From: Rhodoferax sp. TS-BS-61-7
GTDB taxonomy: Bacteria > Pseudomonadota > Gammaproteobacteria > Burkholderiales > Burkholderiaceae_C
Length of the DNA stretch: 64,000 bases
Reading direction: 5' to 3'
NCBI RefSeq assembly: GCF_002943465.1
Contig: NZ_PTQY01000002.1
Coordinates: forward strand, 62,001-126,000
Shown: piece by piece, positions 55,737-64,000 of the stretch
Layout of the letters: the number at the start of each line of letters is the position of its first letter
Numbering within the stretch: position 1 is the stretch's first letter
Program-made: the position numbers and the translations under genes
The notes under the pieces: model-generated
Database searches by the model: none
What the model was told of the DNA's origin: nothing
What the model saw: only the letters and a program-made list of their open reading frames with translations

Positions 55737-56276
55737 TCAGGCTTTGCGGGGTTTCTTGGCCTTGTCGGCTTCCACCTCGGCGGCGCGCAGGCTGGGTGCC
55801 AGGCCGTTGAGCACGCCGTTCACGTACTTGTGGCCGTCGGTACCGCCAAACTCCTTGGCCAGTTCCACGCATTCGTTCAGCACCACACGCCAGGGCACAT
55901 CCAGGCAGTGCTGGAATTCGTACACGCCAATCCACATCACCGCGTGTTCGACGGGTGAAATCTCGCCCCAGGGGCGGTCCAGCAGGGGGGCGATGAGCGC
56001 GTCCATGGCCTCGCCGTGCTCCACGCAGCCGTGCAGTAGCGCGTCAAAGTGGGCTGCATCGGCCTTGTTGAAACCGGCCAGGTCGCGCGTGAACGGGTCA
56101 ATGTCGTCCACCGCATTGCGGCCCACCAGGCTTTGGTAGAGGCCTTGCAGCGCGAATTCGCGTGCCCGCGTGCGGTTGGACTTGCCAGCCGCCTTGCGCG
56201 CACCCGTGGCCGTGAGCCCGGTGCGGGACTGGCGGGGCGGGCGCTTGGCTGCAGAGGAAGAAGGGGTGTCGCTCAT
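55737..56276 (-). CDS. nusB: Transcription antitermination protein NusB
   Basis: 179 residues. [20 protein letters not shown] and the C-terminal [19 protein letters not shown] stretch match NusB, which binds boxA RNA with NusE in rRNA antitermination. The ATG overlaps the ribH stop (TGATG), keeping the nusB-ribH coupling common in proteobacteria. N-terminal 40 residues are basic and disordered. Confidence 0.93.
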   Translation of the reverse strand: MSDTPSSSAAKRPPRQSRTGLTATGARKAAGKSNRTRAREFALQGLYQSLVGRNAVDDIDPFTRDLAGFNKADAAHFDALLHGCVEHGEAMDALIAPLLDRPWGEISPVEHAVMWIGVYEFQHCLDVPWRVVLNECVELAKEFGGTDGHKYVNGVLNGLAPSLRAAEVEADKAKKPRKA

Positions 56277-56743
56277 CAAATACTTTCCAGAAGGTTGGCC
56301 ATTTCGACGGCTACACGGGCCGCGTCGCGGCCTTTTTCGTCCTGGCGGGCAATCGCCTGGGGCATGTCTTCGGTGGTCAAAATCGCGTTGGCGATGGGCA
56401 GTTGGTAGTCCAGCGCCAGGCGCGTTACGGCGGAGCCGGACTCGTTGGCCACCAGCTCAAAGTGGTAGGTCTCGCCGCGGATGATGCAGCCCAAGGCCAC
56501 CAGCGCGTCGTACTTGCCTTTTTCGGCCATGGCTTGCAGGGCGACTGGTACTTCCAGCGCGCCGGGCACGGTCACGTGGTCAATGTCCTTGTCGGAGACG
56601 CCCAGGGCCAGCAGCTCGGCCTTGCAGGCGGCTGCCAGCGCGTCGGTCACGCTGGCGTTGAAACGCGCCTGGACGATGCCAATGGAGAGTTTTTTACCGT
56701 TCAAACGGTCTTCGGTGGTGGTGCCTTTGTCTGCGCCAAACAT
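56276..56743 (-). CDS. ribH: 6,7-dimethyl-8-ribityllumazine synthase
   Basis: 155 residues. [55 protein letters not shown] and [14 protein letters not shown] are lumazine synthase motifs; it makes the penultimate riboflavin intermediate. The ATG at 56743 follows AAGGGAAA and fits family length; the longer frame adds only MKGKFT. Coupled to nusB. Confidence 0.95.
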   Translation of the reverse strand: MFGADKGTTTEDRLNGKKLSIGIVQARFNASVTDALAAACKAELLALGVSDKDIDHVTVPGALEVPVALQAMAEKGKYDALVALGCIIRGETYHFELVANESGSAVTRLALDYQLPIANAILTTEDMPQAIARQDEKGRDAARVAVEMANLLESI

Positions 56744-56807
56744 GGTGAATTTCCCTTTCAAGTGGGGGACAGCGTTAACGATCTGTCCCGCAAAGTTATG
56801 TGCTTGT

Positions 56808-57923
56808 TTATTTGCAGATGTAGCCGGTGATTTCCAGGCCGTAGCCGGTCACGCTGGGCATGCGGCGTGGGCTGCCCATCAGTTGCACCTTGTGCACACC
56901 ACATTGCAGCAGGATTTGCGCGCCAATGCCGTAGGTGCGCAGGTCGATGCGGCCACGCTCGGGCGCTTGGGATGCACGGGCCGTGCCGTCAAACTGGGCC
57001 AGCAGCTGCTCGCCGCTTTCGCCGCAGTTCAGCAGCACCAGCACGCCTTTGCCCTCTTTGGCAATGTGGGCCAGCGCGGTGTCCAGGCTCCAGCTGTGCA
57101 TGGAGCGGTTGATTTCCAGCGCATCCAGCACCGACAGCGGCTCGTGCACACGGGCGGGGACCACAGTGTCGGCCGTCCAACTGCCCTTGACCAGCGCCAG
57201 GTGCACGCCCTGGCCGGTGGTGTCGCGGAAGGCGTGGGCGGTGAATTCGCCGTATGCGGTTTGCATGGGGCGCACGCCCAGCTTTTCGATCAGCGATTCG
57301 TTGCGGCTGCGGTGTTCGATCAGGTCGGCAATGGTGCCGATCTTCAGGCCGTGTTCGGCGGCAAACAGCTGCAGGTCGGGCAGGCGGGCCATGGTGCCGT
57401 CGTCCTTCATGATCTCGCAGATCACGGCGGCAGGTGTGCAGCCGGCCATGGCCGATAGGTCACAACCGGCTTCGGTGTGGCCAGCGCGCATGAGCACGCC
57501 GCCATCCACTGCCTGCAGCGGGAAGATGTGGCCGGGTTGCACCAGGTCGTTGGCCACGGCACCCTTGGCCACGGCAGCTTGGACGGTGCGGGCGCGGTCG
57601 GCGGCAGAAATACCGGTGGTCACGCCCTCGGCAGCTTCGATGGAGACGGTGAAGGCGGTGCTGTGTTTGGTGCCGTTGCGCGTGGCCATGGGTGGCAGCT
57701 TGAGCAGCTCGCAGCGTTCGCGTGTCAGCGTCAGGCAGATCAGGCCGCGGCCAAACTTGGCCATGAAATTGATGGCGTCGGGGGTGACGTGGTCGGCGGC
57801 CAAGACCAGGTCGCCCTCGTTTTCGCGGTCCTCCTCGTCCACCAGGATGACCATGCGACCTGCGCGCATGTCGGCGACGATGTCTTCAACCGGGGAAATG
57901 GGGACGGGGGAGAAGGCGGTCAT
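56808..57923 (-). CDS. ribB: DHBP synthase with degenerate GTP cyclohydrolase II-like domain (RibBX-type)
   Basis: 371 residues. The first 200 are an intact 3,4-dihydroxy-2-butanone-4-phosphate synthase ([37 protein letters not shown]). The C-terminal 165 align with GTP cyclohydrolase II but the zinc cysteines (normally in ECLTGDVFGSLRCDCG) are absent; that place reads [15 protein letters not shown]. So only the DHBP synthase half is likely active, and a separate RibA should exist. No FMN riboswitch is visible upstream. Confidence 0.93.
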   Translation of the reverse strand: MTAFSPVPISPVEDIVADMRAGRMVILVDEEDRENEGDLVLAADHVTPDAINFMAKFGRGLICLTLTRERCELLKLPPMATRNGTKHSTAFTVSIEAAEGVTTGISAADRARTVQAAVAKGAVANDLVQPGHIFPLQAVDGGVLMRAGHTEAGCDLSAMAGCTPAAVICEIMKDDGTMARLPDLQLFAAEHGLKIGTIADLIEHRSRNESLIEKLGVRPMQTAYGEFTAHAFRDTTGQGVHLALVKGSWTADTVVPARVHEPLSVLDALEINRSMHSWSLDTALAHIAKEGKGVLVLLNCGESGEQLLAQFDGTARASQAPERGRIDLRTYGIGAQILLQCGVHKVQLMGSPRRMPSVTGYGLEITGYICK

Positions 57924-58050
57924 GCGCAAAGTACTTTCAAAAGAGCGGTCCAACAAGGCCGTGCCGATGGCAGGCGTGTCCCCGATTATCGCCGCAAACC
58001 CCAAGGCAAGCCCCGGCACAAGGGCAATGGATCAGGTTTCAGCGCCGGGC

Positions 58051-58119
58051 CGCCCCAAGCTTAAACGCGCCCCCTTGGGGGGCAGCGACCCGCGCAGCGG
58101 CGGAGCGTGGGGGCTTAGT
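58051..58119. repeat. GC-rich palindromic intergenic repeat
   Basis: GCCGCCCCAAGCTTAAACGC, CCCCCTTGGGGGG and GCGGCGGAGCGTGGGGGCTT form nested palindromes over the hslR stop codon. I have seen similar units between genes of Comamonadaceae; only one copy lies here. Confidence 0.55.
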
Positions 58120-58516
58120 CCACGGATGCGCTCCAGCGCGTACCCCAGCCCTTGTCCAGTGCACGGCGCTCGCGTTTGGTGGGGCGGCCATGTTCAATGG
58201 CATGGGCGGGCTCGGCAGCCAGGCGGTTCTGCTCGGCCATCTTGTGGCGTTGGGCCACGCTTTCGGGGGTTTCTTCGTACAGTTGCTGCGCCACGGGGGC
58301 CGGGCCACGCTGGTCGCTGATCCCTTTGACCACCACGGTGCGCGGCACCTTGGCCTGCCAAATGGTCAGCACATCACCGGCCCGGATGTCCTTGGACGGT
58401 TTGATGTCGCGCTGCGCTATCTGCACATGGCCTTTGTTGACCTCGTCGGTGGCCAGTGCGCGGGTCTTGAAGAAACGTGCGGCCCAGAGCCATTTGTCGA
58501 TGCGGGTGCTGTCCAT
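58115..58516 (-). CDS. hslR: Ribosome-associated heat shock protein Hsp15, S4 domain
   Basis: 133 residues. [20 protein letters not shown] with the S4 RNA-binding fold, then GHVQI and the basic C-terminal RPTKRERR. Hsp15 binds stalled 50S subunits with nascent chains. Its stop is inside a GC-rich repeat. Downstream of the TctE gene by 6 bp. Confidence 0.93.
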   Translation of the reverse strand: MDSTRIDKWLWAARFFKTRALATDEVNKGHVQIAQRDIKPSKDIRAGDVLTIWQAKVPRTVVVKGISDQRGPAPVAQQLYEETPESVAQRHKMAEQNRLAAEPAHAIEHGRPTKRERRALDKGWGTRWSASVD

Positions 58517-58522
58517 GCGGAT

Positions 58523-59944
58523 TCAGGTGGGCGGGGATTGGAGGGGTAATCGTACACAGGCGTCCAGACCCACGCACAAGCCCTGTTCGTACAGATTGGT
58601 GAGGGTGATGCTGCCGCCGAGCGCTTTGACCATTTCGCGTGTGATGGTCAGGCCCAGGCCGGAGCCCGAATGGGCGTGGCCCGCGGCAAAAGGCTGGAAC
58701 AGGCGCAGGCGCAGCTCGTCAGAGATGCCGGGGCCACTGTCTTCGATGTGCAGCTCGGCCATATCGCCCAGGGGCTGCAAATGCACGCTCAAGCGGCCGC
58801 CGCGCGGGCTCAGGCGGATGGCGTTGTGCAGCAGGTTCCGCGCCATTTCGCGCAGCATCCATTCGTGGGCATGCACCAGGCTGGGCTCGGTGCGGATCTC
58901 AAAGTCCAGGTCTTTCTCGGCAATCAGGGCCGACACATCCAGCGCCACGGCGCGCAGCGGTTCGGTCCAGTCCATGGTGGCGAAATCCTGCTGCTGCTTG
59001 ACCTGCTCCACCTTGGCCAGCGACAGCATCTGGTTGGCCAGCTGGGTGGCGCGGTCCACCGTGGTCTGGATCTCCTGCAGGGCAACGATAGGCGCCACAT
59101 CGCCGCGCAGGGCTGACTGCACCTGCACCTTGAGCACGGCCAGTGGGGTGCGCAGCTGGTGGGCGGCGTCGCGCACAAAACGTTTTTGGTGGTCCAGCAG
59201 GTGCTGCAGGCGCTGCATGACCTGGTTGGTGGCCTCGGTCAGTGGGCGAATTTCCAGTGGCAGGTGGCTGGCATTGAGCGGGGTCAGGTCGTCTTCGGGG
59301 CGTTGCTGCAGTTCGCTGCTCATGCGGCGCACCGGGCGGGTCACCCGCTGCACCACCACCAGCACCACGGCGGTAATGACGGTGATGAGAATGGCCTGGC
59401 GCTGCAGGGTGTCGATGAGGATTTGTCGCGCCAGCGTGCGGCGCAGCTCCAGCGTTTCGGCCACCTGCACCATGGCCATGGTGCGTTCGCGCCGCGTGGC
59501 CACAGGCTGTAGCAGCACGGCCACGCGCACCGGGTCGCCGCGGAAGCTGTCGTCGTAAAAGTCCACCAGCGCCGCATACGGTCCCTGGTTGGGCAGGGTG
59601 CCACGCCAGGCCGGCAGATCTTCGGCCCCGTCGATCCACTGGCCGCGCGCATCCGAAATGCGGTAACTCATGCGGCTGCGGTTGTCGGCCTCAAAAGCCT
59701 CCAGCGCCGAGTAGGGCACCTGGGCGCGCAGCCGGGCCTGGGCGCCGTCGCCCTCAATGTCCAGCAGCTCACCAATCGCCTTGGCCGAGGCCAGCAGCGT
59801 GCGGTCGTAGGCGGTGTTGACGGCGCCCAGTGCCTGGCGGTACAGGCTGATGGTGTCCACCACCACAAACAGCACGATCGGCAGCAAGATGCCCAGCAGC
59901 AAGCTGCGCCGCAGGGACAGGGGCGTGCGGTGGTTGGGGGCCAT
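58523..59944 (-). CDS. tctE: Sensor histidine kinase, TctE type
   Basis: 473 residues. Two membrane helices (about 14-34, 190-210), periplasmic sensor between them, HAMP, HisKA with FVRDAAHQLRTPLAVLK (His phosphorylation site) and HATPase with GPGISDEL and GSGLGLTI. Detects external carboxylate and phosphorylates TctD. Downstream of tctD, convergent-orientation with tctCBA regulation. Confidence 0.93.
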   Translation of the reverse strand: MAPNHRTPLSLRRSLLLGILLPIVLFVVVDTISLYRQALGAVNTAYDRTLLASAKAIGELLDIEGDGAQARLRAQVPYSALEAFEADNRSRMSYRISDARGQWIDGAEDLPAWRGTLPNQGPYAALVDFYDDSFRGDPVRVAVLLQPVATRRERTMAMVQVAETLELRRTLARQILIDTLQRQAILITVITAVVLVVVQRVTRPVRRMSSELQQRPEDDLTPLNASHLPLEIRPLTEATNQVMQRLQHLLDHQKRFVRDAAHQLRTPLAVLKVQVQSALRGDVAPIVALQEIQTTVDRATQLANQMLSLAKVEQVKQQQDFATMDWTEPLRAVALDVSALIAEKDLDFEIRTEPSLVHAHEWMLREMARNLLHNAIRLSPRGGRLSVHLQPLGDMAELHIEDSGPGISDELRLRLFQPFAAGHAHSGSGLGLTITREMVKALGGSITLTNLYEQGLCVGLDACVRLPLQSPPT

Positions 59945-59945
59945 A

Positions 59946-60623
59946 TCAGCCCTCGGCCTTGAGCAAATAACCCAGGCCGCGCAGGGTGACCAGGCCTACA
60001 CCGGTGGCGGCCAGTTTTTTGCGCAGGCGGTACACCACCACTTCAATCGCTTCAAACTGCACGTCCACCTCGCCCGGAAACACCACCTCAAACAAGCGCT
60101 CCTTGCTCACCGCGTGGCCGGGCCGCGCCATCAGTGCGGCCACCAGGGCCAGCTCGCGCGGACTCAGGTCCAGGATCTGGTGGCGGTGGTAGAGCGCGCC
60201 GTTGGCCTTGTCCAGCCGCAGGGCACCCAATTGCAGGTCGGGGCTGGCGCTGGGCGTGTTACCCGCGTGGCGGCGGTAGAGGGCGCGCACGCGGGCTTCG
60301 AGTTCGTCCAGGTCAAAGGGCTTGGGCAGGTAGTCGTCGGCCCCGGCATTCAGGCCCAACACCTTGTCGCCCACGGTGCCGCGGGCGGTCAGGATCAGCA
60401 CCGGGGTGCCCAGGCCCTCGGCGCGTGCGGCTTTCAGAATGTCCAGCCCGTCTACACCGGGCAGGCTCAGGTCCAGCACCACCACATCGGGCTCGGCACT
60501 GCGCCAGTGGTGCAGCGCCAGGCGACCGTCGCTGCACACATCGACCCGCATCTGCGCGCGCACCAGGCTGCGCTGCAAGGTGGTGTGCAGGGCGGGGTCG
60601 TCTTCGATGAGCAGCAGGTGCAT
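59946..60623 (-). CDS. tctD: Response regulator, TctD type (OmpR family)
   Basis: 225 residues. Receiver domain with LLIEDDP, phosphorylation aspartate in VVVLDLSLPGVDG and PKPFDLDEL; C-terminal winged helix with LSPRELALVAAL and VVVYRLRKKL. Divergent from tctC, so it should activate the tricarboxylate genes. The ATG at 60623 fits; the open frame beyond it is antisense to tctC. TctE starts 1 bp after. Confidence 0.94.
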   Translation of the reverse strand: MHLLLIEDDPALHTTLQRSLVRAQMRVDVCSDGRLALHHWRSAEPDVVVLDLSLPGVDGLDILKAARAEGLGTPVLILTARGTVGDKVLGLNAGADDYLPKPFDLDELEARVRALYRRHAGNTPSASPDLQLGALRLDKANGALYHRHQILDLSPRELALVAALMARPGHAVSKERLFEVVFPGEVDVQFEAIEVVVYRLRKKLAATGVGLVTLRGLGYLLKAEG

Positions 60624-60707
60624 GGGGTTTTCCCTAGGCGTTTGGACAGCCGTTTGACAGGCTGGGCTCGCATCATAGGGCCTGCATTCAACCCTAGGAG
60701 ACATCCC

Positions 60708-61667
60708 ATGCGTCGCGATACCTTTCTGAAGTCCATGGCCGTTTTGGCCGCAGCCGGTGCCTTGCCCCTGTCGGCCCGTGCCGCTGCCAACCTGAAGATG
60801 ATGATCCCCGCCAATCCCGGCGGTGGCTGGGACGGCACTGGCCGCGCCCTGGGCAAAGCCCTGATTGATGCCAAAGCGGCCGACACGGTGCAGTACGAAA
60901 ACAAGGGCGGTGCAGCCGGCGTGATCGGCTTGGCCCAGTTTGTCAACGCCGCCAAGGGTGACCCCAATGCCATGCTGATCACCGGCGCCGTGATGGTGGG
61001 CGGCATCATCACCGGCAAGCCCGCTGTGTCCCTGGACAAGGCAACACCCATTGCGCGCATCACCAGCGAATACAACGTGTTTGTGGTGCCGGCCGACTCT
61101 CCGCTCAAGACCATGAAAGACGTGGTCGCCCAGATGCAAAAAGACCCTGGTAGCGTGAAGTGGGGCGGCGGTTCGCGTGGTTCCACAGAACACATCTGTG
61201 CCTCCATGCTGGCGGGCAAGGTGGGTGTGGACCCCAAGAAGGTGAACTATGTGGCCTTCCGTGGCGGCGGCGAAGCCACAGCGGCCATTCTGGGTGGCAA
61301 CGTCACCGTGGGCGGCAGCGGCTACAGCGAGTTTGCCGAATACATCACGGCCGGCAAGATGCGCGCGATTGGCGTGACATCCGAAAAACGCCTGCCCAAC
61401 ATCAATGTGCCCACCATGCGTGAGCAGGGTTTTGACGTGGTGCTGGGCAACTGGCGCGCGGTCTACGGTGCCCCTGGCATCACGGCCGAGCAGCGCGCTG
61501 CGCTGACCGAGATGGTGGTCAAGGCCACCAAGTCCAAGTCCTGGGCCGAGTCGCTGGAAAAGAACGGCTGGACCCCCGCCGTGTTGACCGGCAAGGCGTT
61601 TGATGAATTTGTGGACAACGAGTTCTCCAGCCTGCGCGGCGTGATGCACCTGGCCGGCATGTTGTGA
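60708..61667 (+). CDS. tctC: Tripartite tricarboxylate transporter binding protein (Bug family)
   Basis: 319 residues. Signal peptide with Arg (RRDTFLKSMAVLAAAGALPL), then the TctC/Bug fold: PANPGGGWDGTGRALGKA, ENKGGAAGVIG and GGSRGSTEH. Binds citrate-like tricarboxylates in the periplasm for TctAB. The ATG follows GGAGACATCCC. First gene of tctCBA. Confidence 0.94.
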   Translation: MRRDTFLKSMAVLAAAGALPLSARAAANLKMMIPANPGGGWDGTGRALGKALIDAKAADTVQYENKGGAAGVIGLAQFVNAAKGDPNAMLITGAVMVGGIITGKPAVSLDKATPIARITSEYNVFVVPADSPLKTMKDVVAQMQKDPGSVKWGGGSRGSTEHICASMLAGKVGVDPKKVNYVAFRGGGEATAAILGGNVTVGGSGYSEFAEYITAGKMRAIGVTSEKRLPNINVPTMREQGFDVVLGNWRAVYGAPGITAEQRAALTEMVVKATKSKSWAESLEKNGWTPAVLTGKAFDEFVDNEFSSLRGVMHLAGML

Positions 61668-62176
61668 TGCGTGCGGTGATCAAAGTGCGCCAGCAAACGG
61701 CGCTGGCCCTGGGCGTGCTCTTGCTCGCGCTGGGCCTGGCCTCGGGAGCCTGGGTCATCCCCTCGGAGGCAGGTTACGCGGGCGTGGGCCCCGACTTTTT
61801 GCCGTGGGTGGTGTCTGTGGCCTTGCTGCTGTGTGGCGGCTTCCTGTTGTGGGAGGCCCGCTCCGGCGGTTTTCGGGATCTGGATGCTGCCGACGATGAG
61901 GCGCCACCTTATTGGTTGGGTTTTGTCTGGATGTCGGCCGGCCTGCTGGTTAATGGCGCTTTGATCACCACCATCGGCTTCATCTTGAGCTGCACCTTGT
62001 GTTTTGTGCTGGCCGCGCGGGGCGTGCGCATGTCGCAGGGGCAGCCCGCCGGGGGCGCACGCACTTGGCTGCTGGACGCGGTGGTGGGCGTGCTCATTGC
62101 TGCACCGGTGTACTGGATGTTTACCAAGTTTCTGGCCATCAGCTTGCCAGGTTTGACGCAAAGCGGGTGGCTGTGA
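61667..62176 (+). CDS. tctB: Tripartite tricarboxylate transporter TctB family
   Basis: 169 residues, four helices; PSEAGYAGVGPDFLPWVVSV is the family start. Small membrane subunit of the TTT system. The ATG overlaps the tctC stop (TGATG) and its stop overlaps tctA. Confidence 0.9.
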   Translation: MRAVIKVRQQTALALGVLLLALGLASGAWVIPSEAGYAGVGPDFLPWVVSVALLLCGGFLLWEARSGGFRDLDAADDEAPPYWLGFVWMSAGLLVNGALITTIGFILSCTLCFVLAARGVRMSQGQPAGGARTWLLDAVVGVLIAAPVYWMFTKFLAISLPGLTQSGWL

Positions 62177-63687
62177 TGATGGATATCTGGAACCAACTCC
62201 TTCAAGGTTTTATGACGGCGGGTACGCCGGTCAATTTGTTGTGGGCCTTTGTGGGCTGCGCACTAGGCACCGCTGTGGGCGTGTTGCCCGGCATTGGCCC
62301 GGCCACCGCGGTGGCCATGTTGCTGCCCATCACCACCCAGGTGGAGGCCACGGCCTCCATGATCTTTTTTGCCGGTATTTATTACGGCGCGATGTACGGT
62401 GGCTCCACCACCTCCATCCTGCTCAACACGCCCGGTGAAACCTCCAGCATGGTCACGGCTATGGAGGGCAACAAAATGGCCAAAAGCGGCCGCGCCGGTG
62501 CGGCGCTGGCCTCGGCCGCCATTGGCTCGTTTGTGGCGGGCACCATTGCCACCATCGTGGTGACCTTGTTTGCGCCGCTGGTGGCCGAATACGCCGTCAA
62601 GCTCGGCCCGCCCGAATACTTTTGCCTGATGCTGCTGGCCTTCACCACCGTGAGTGCGGTGCTGGGCCAAAGCACCCTGCGCGGGCTGACGGCCTTGTTC
62701 ATCGGTCTGGCGGTAGGCCTGATTGGCATGGACCAGATCACTGGTCAGGCGCGTTACACCGGCAACACCCCCGAGCTGCTGGACGGTGTGGAAATTGTGC
62801 TGGTGGCGGTGGGCCTGTTTGCGGTGGCCGAGGCGCTGCACGCCGTGCTGTTTGAAGGCAAAGTGGTAGAGACCGAGAACAAGATGAGCCGCGTGACCAT
62901 GACGCGCTCGGACTGGAAGCGCTCCATCCCGGCCTGGATTCGCGGCAGCGCGATTGGGGCACCGTTTGGTTGCATCCCTGCGGGCGGCACCGAGATCCCC
63001 ACTTTCCTGAGTTACGCCACCGAGAAAAAGCTGGCCAAGCCCGAACACCTGGCCGAGTTCGGCACCAAGGGTGCGATCGAAGGCGTGGCCGGCCCCGAGG
63101 CCGCCAACAACGCCACGGTGACCACCGCGCTGATCCCGCTGCTGACGCTGGGCATTCCGGTCTCCAACACCACGGCGGTGCTGCTGGGCGCGTTCCAGAA
63201 TTACGGCATCCAGCCCGGCCCGCAGCTGTTCAGCAGCTCGTCGGCTTTGGTGTGGGCGCTGATTGCCTCGCTCTACATTGGCAACCTCATGCTGCTGGTG
63301 CTGAACCTGCCGCTGGTGGGCCTGTGGGTCAAGCTGCTCAAGGTGCCCAAGGCGCAGCTCTACGCCGGCATTCTGATTTTTGCCACCGTGGGCACTTACG
63401 GCATGCGCCAGAGCGCGTTTGACCTGTTCCTGCTGTACGGCATTGGCGTGTTGGGCCTGGTCATGCGGCGCTTCAACTTCCCCACCGCACCGGTGATTGT
63501 GGGCATGATCCTGGGCCCCTTGGCCGAGGCGCAGTTGCGCAACGCCATGTCGATTGGTGAAGGTAGTGCCATGGTGTTCCTGCAGCGGCCTATGTCGGTG
63601 ACCTTGCTGGTGGTGGTGGTGGCCGTGCTGGTCTTGCCACGTGTGTTCAAGCGCATGTCGCGCAAAAACATCGAAGCCATTGCCTGA
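62176..63687 (+). CDS. tctA: Tripartite tricarboxylate transporter permease TctA
   Basis: 503 residues, about 12 helices. [39 protein letters not shown] and [18 protein letters not shown] are TctA signatures. Main channel, driven by proton or sodium gradient. The ATG at 62176 overlaps the tctB stop; the longer frame up to 61999 is a shadow. Confidence 0.95.
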   Translation: MMDIWNQLLQGFMTAGTPVNLLWAFVGCALGTAVGVLPGIGPATAVAMLLPITTQVEATASMIFFAGIYYGAMYGGSTTSILLNTPGETSSMVTAMEGNKMAKSGRAGAALASAAIGSFVAGTIATIVVTLFAPLVAEYAVKLGPPEYFCLMLLAFTTVSAVLGQSTLRGLTALFIGLAVGLIGMDQITGQARYTGNTPELLDGVEIVLVAVGLFAVAEALHAVLFEGKVVETENKMSRVTMTRSDWKRSIPAWIRGSAIGAPFGCIPAGGTEIPTFLSYATEKKLAKPEHLAEFGTKGAIEGVAGPEAANNATVTTALIPLLTLGIPVSNTTAVLLGAFQNYGIQPGPQLFSSSSALVWALIASLYIGNLMLLVLNLPLVGLWVKLLKVPKAQLYAGILIFATVGTYGMRQSAFDLFLLYGIGVLGLVMRRFNFPTAPVIVGMILGPLAEAQLRNAMSIGEGSAMVFLQRPMSVTLLVVVVAVLVLPRVFKRMSRKNIEAIA

Positions 63688-63696
63688 CCACGATTT

Positions 63697-63756
63697 GGCA
63701 TGAAATAGGCCTCTAAGGCCTATGGAATATGCGCGAACAGCTCCTGAATTCATAGC
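63697..63756 (-). repeat. 60-bp palindromic repeat, copy E (after tctA)
   Basis: GAAATAGGCCTCTAAGGCCT, ATGGAATATGCGCGAACAGC, TCCTGAATTCATAGC: inverse orientation of copy A, 9 bp after the tctA stop. Confidence 0.85.
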
Positions 63757-63790
63757 GGTTCAGGGGCTGTTCCTGCGTTAACATTGCCGC

Positions 63791-64000
63791 ATGCTGACCC
63801 CCGACTCCCTGCCGCGCGACGCCCATAGCATCCTGGAGCTGGCAGCGCGCTCCATGTTTGCGCTGTTCTCCAGCGCCAGTGAAGGCATGATGCTGGTGGA
63901 CCGCCAGGCCCGCGTGGTGTGGATCAACGAGCAGTACAAACGCTTCTTGCCGGCCCTGGGTTTCGAGCGTGAGGAAGACTTTGTCGGCCATCCCGTCTCG
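63791..64000 (+). CDS. PAS-domain protein, 3' end cut by window edge
   Basis: 70 residues visible, open to the edge. LASAR-type linker is absent; SMFALFSSASEGMMLVDRQA begins a PAS domain (later RVVWINEQYKRFLP). PAS plus this gene position suggests a sigma-54 activator or sensor, but the rest lies outside. The ATG at 63791 has no strong ribosome site. Confidence 0.6.
   Translation, partial: MLTPDSLPRDAHSILELAARSMFALFSSASEGMMLVDRQARVVWINEQYKRFLPALGFEREEDFVGHPVS

Noticed and set aside
57924-58110. FMN riboswitch upstream of ribB
   Set aside because: No RFN consensus segments; the gap holds only a GC-rich repeat.

Overview
The window reads as a chromosomal segment of a betaproteobacterium of the order Burkholderiales, most likely family Comamonadaceae (Rhodoferax/Polaromonas-like). 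The grounds are the gene families (Bug-type TctC with TctBA and TctDE, DctPQM TRAP porter, PabB-PabC fusion, PEP-CTERM protein, DHBP synthase with a degenerate cyclohydrolase tail), high GC in the housekeeping parts, and 60-bp palindromes whose core resembles repeats I associate with this family. The genus is inference. I see no rRNA, tRNA, CRISPR array, phage block or intact insertion sequence.

Layout. 1-7.6 kb: a partial polyamine-type binding protein, a LysR regulator, a 0.4-kb long inverted repeat, then a minus-strand operon gntR - aldolase-family lyase - dctP - dctQ - dctM - FAH-family hydrolase, which looks like uptake and breakdown of an organic or sugar acid. 7.7-15 kb: alaS with an unusual in-frame insertion, thioredoxin-like genes, ferredoxin-NADP reductase and small conserved genes. 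15.1-15.9 kb: two small ORFs around an isolated attC-like repeat. 15.9-27.4 kb: dinG, Tat-exported transglutaminase-like protein, pabBC, PEP-CTERM protein, rhomboid protease, EAL phosphodiesterase, RluA-type pseudouridine synthase, trmB.

27.6-37.8 kb is the accessory region: lower GC, few recognisable families, small ORFs and diverged repeats. Its left half (+ strand) holds a GreA/B-like gene, a membrane protein plus TerB-like pair, and a PD-(D/E)XK nuclease plus DUF3800 pair that may be a defence unit. Its right half (- strand) is a run of single-gene units separated by attC-like sites with no integrase in the window (a CALIN-like integron cassette array); one cassette encodes a free-standing EF-Tu domain III-like protein.

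37.8-64 kb returns to core content: GNAT, GST, a diguanylate cyclase with two periplasmic binding domains, gluQ, a LysR/pirin/DoxX/flavodoxin cluster, trhO, dnaE, tolQRA, an aminotransferase, nusB-ribH-ribB, hslR, the tctED / tctCBA tricarboxylate uptake system, and the start of a PAS-domain protein.

The most interesting signal is a family of eight about 60-bp palindromic repeats. Four are intergenic (one of these supplies the stop codon of its neighbour) and four lie inside genes in frame: in gluQ, in trmB, and as the hydrophobic core of two export signal peptides. Within each orientation the same reading frame is used. The second is the roughly 75-residue, lower-GC insertion in alanyl-tRNA synthetase.
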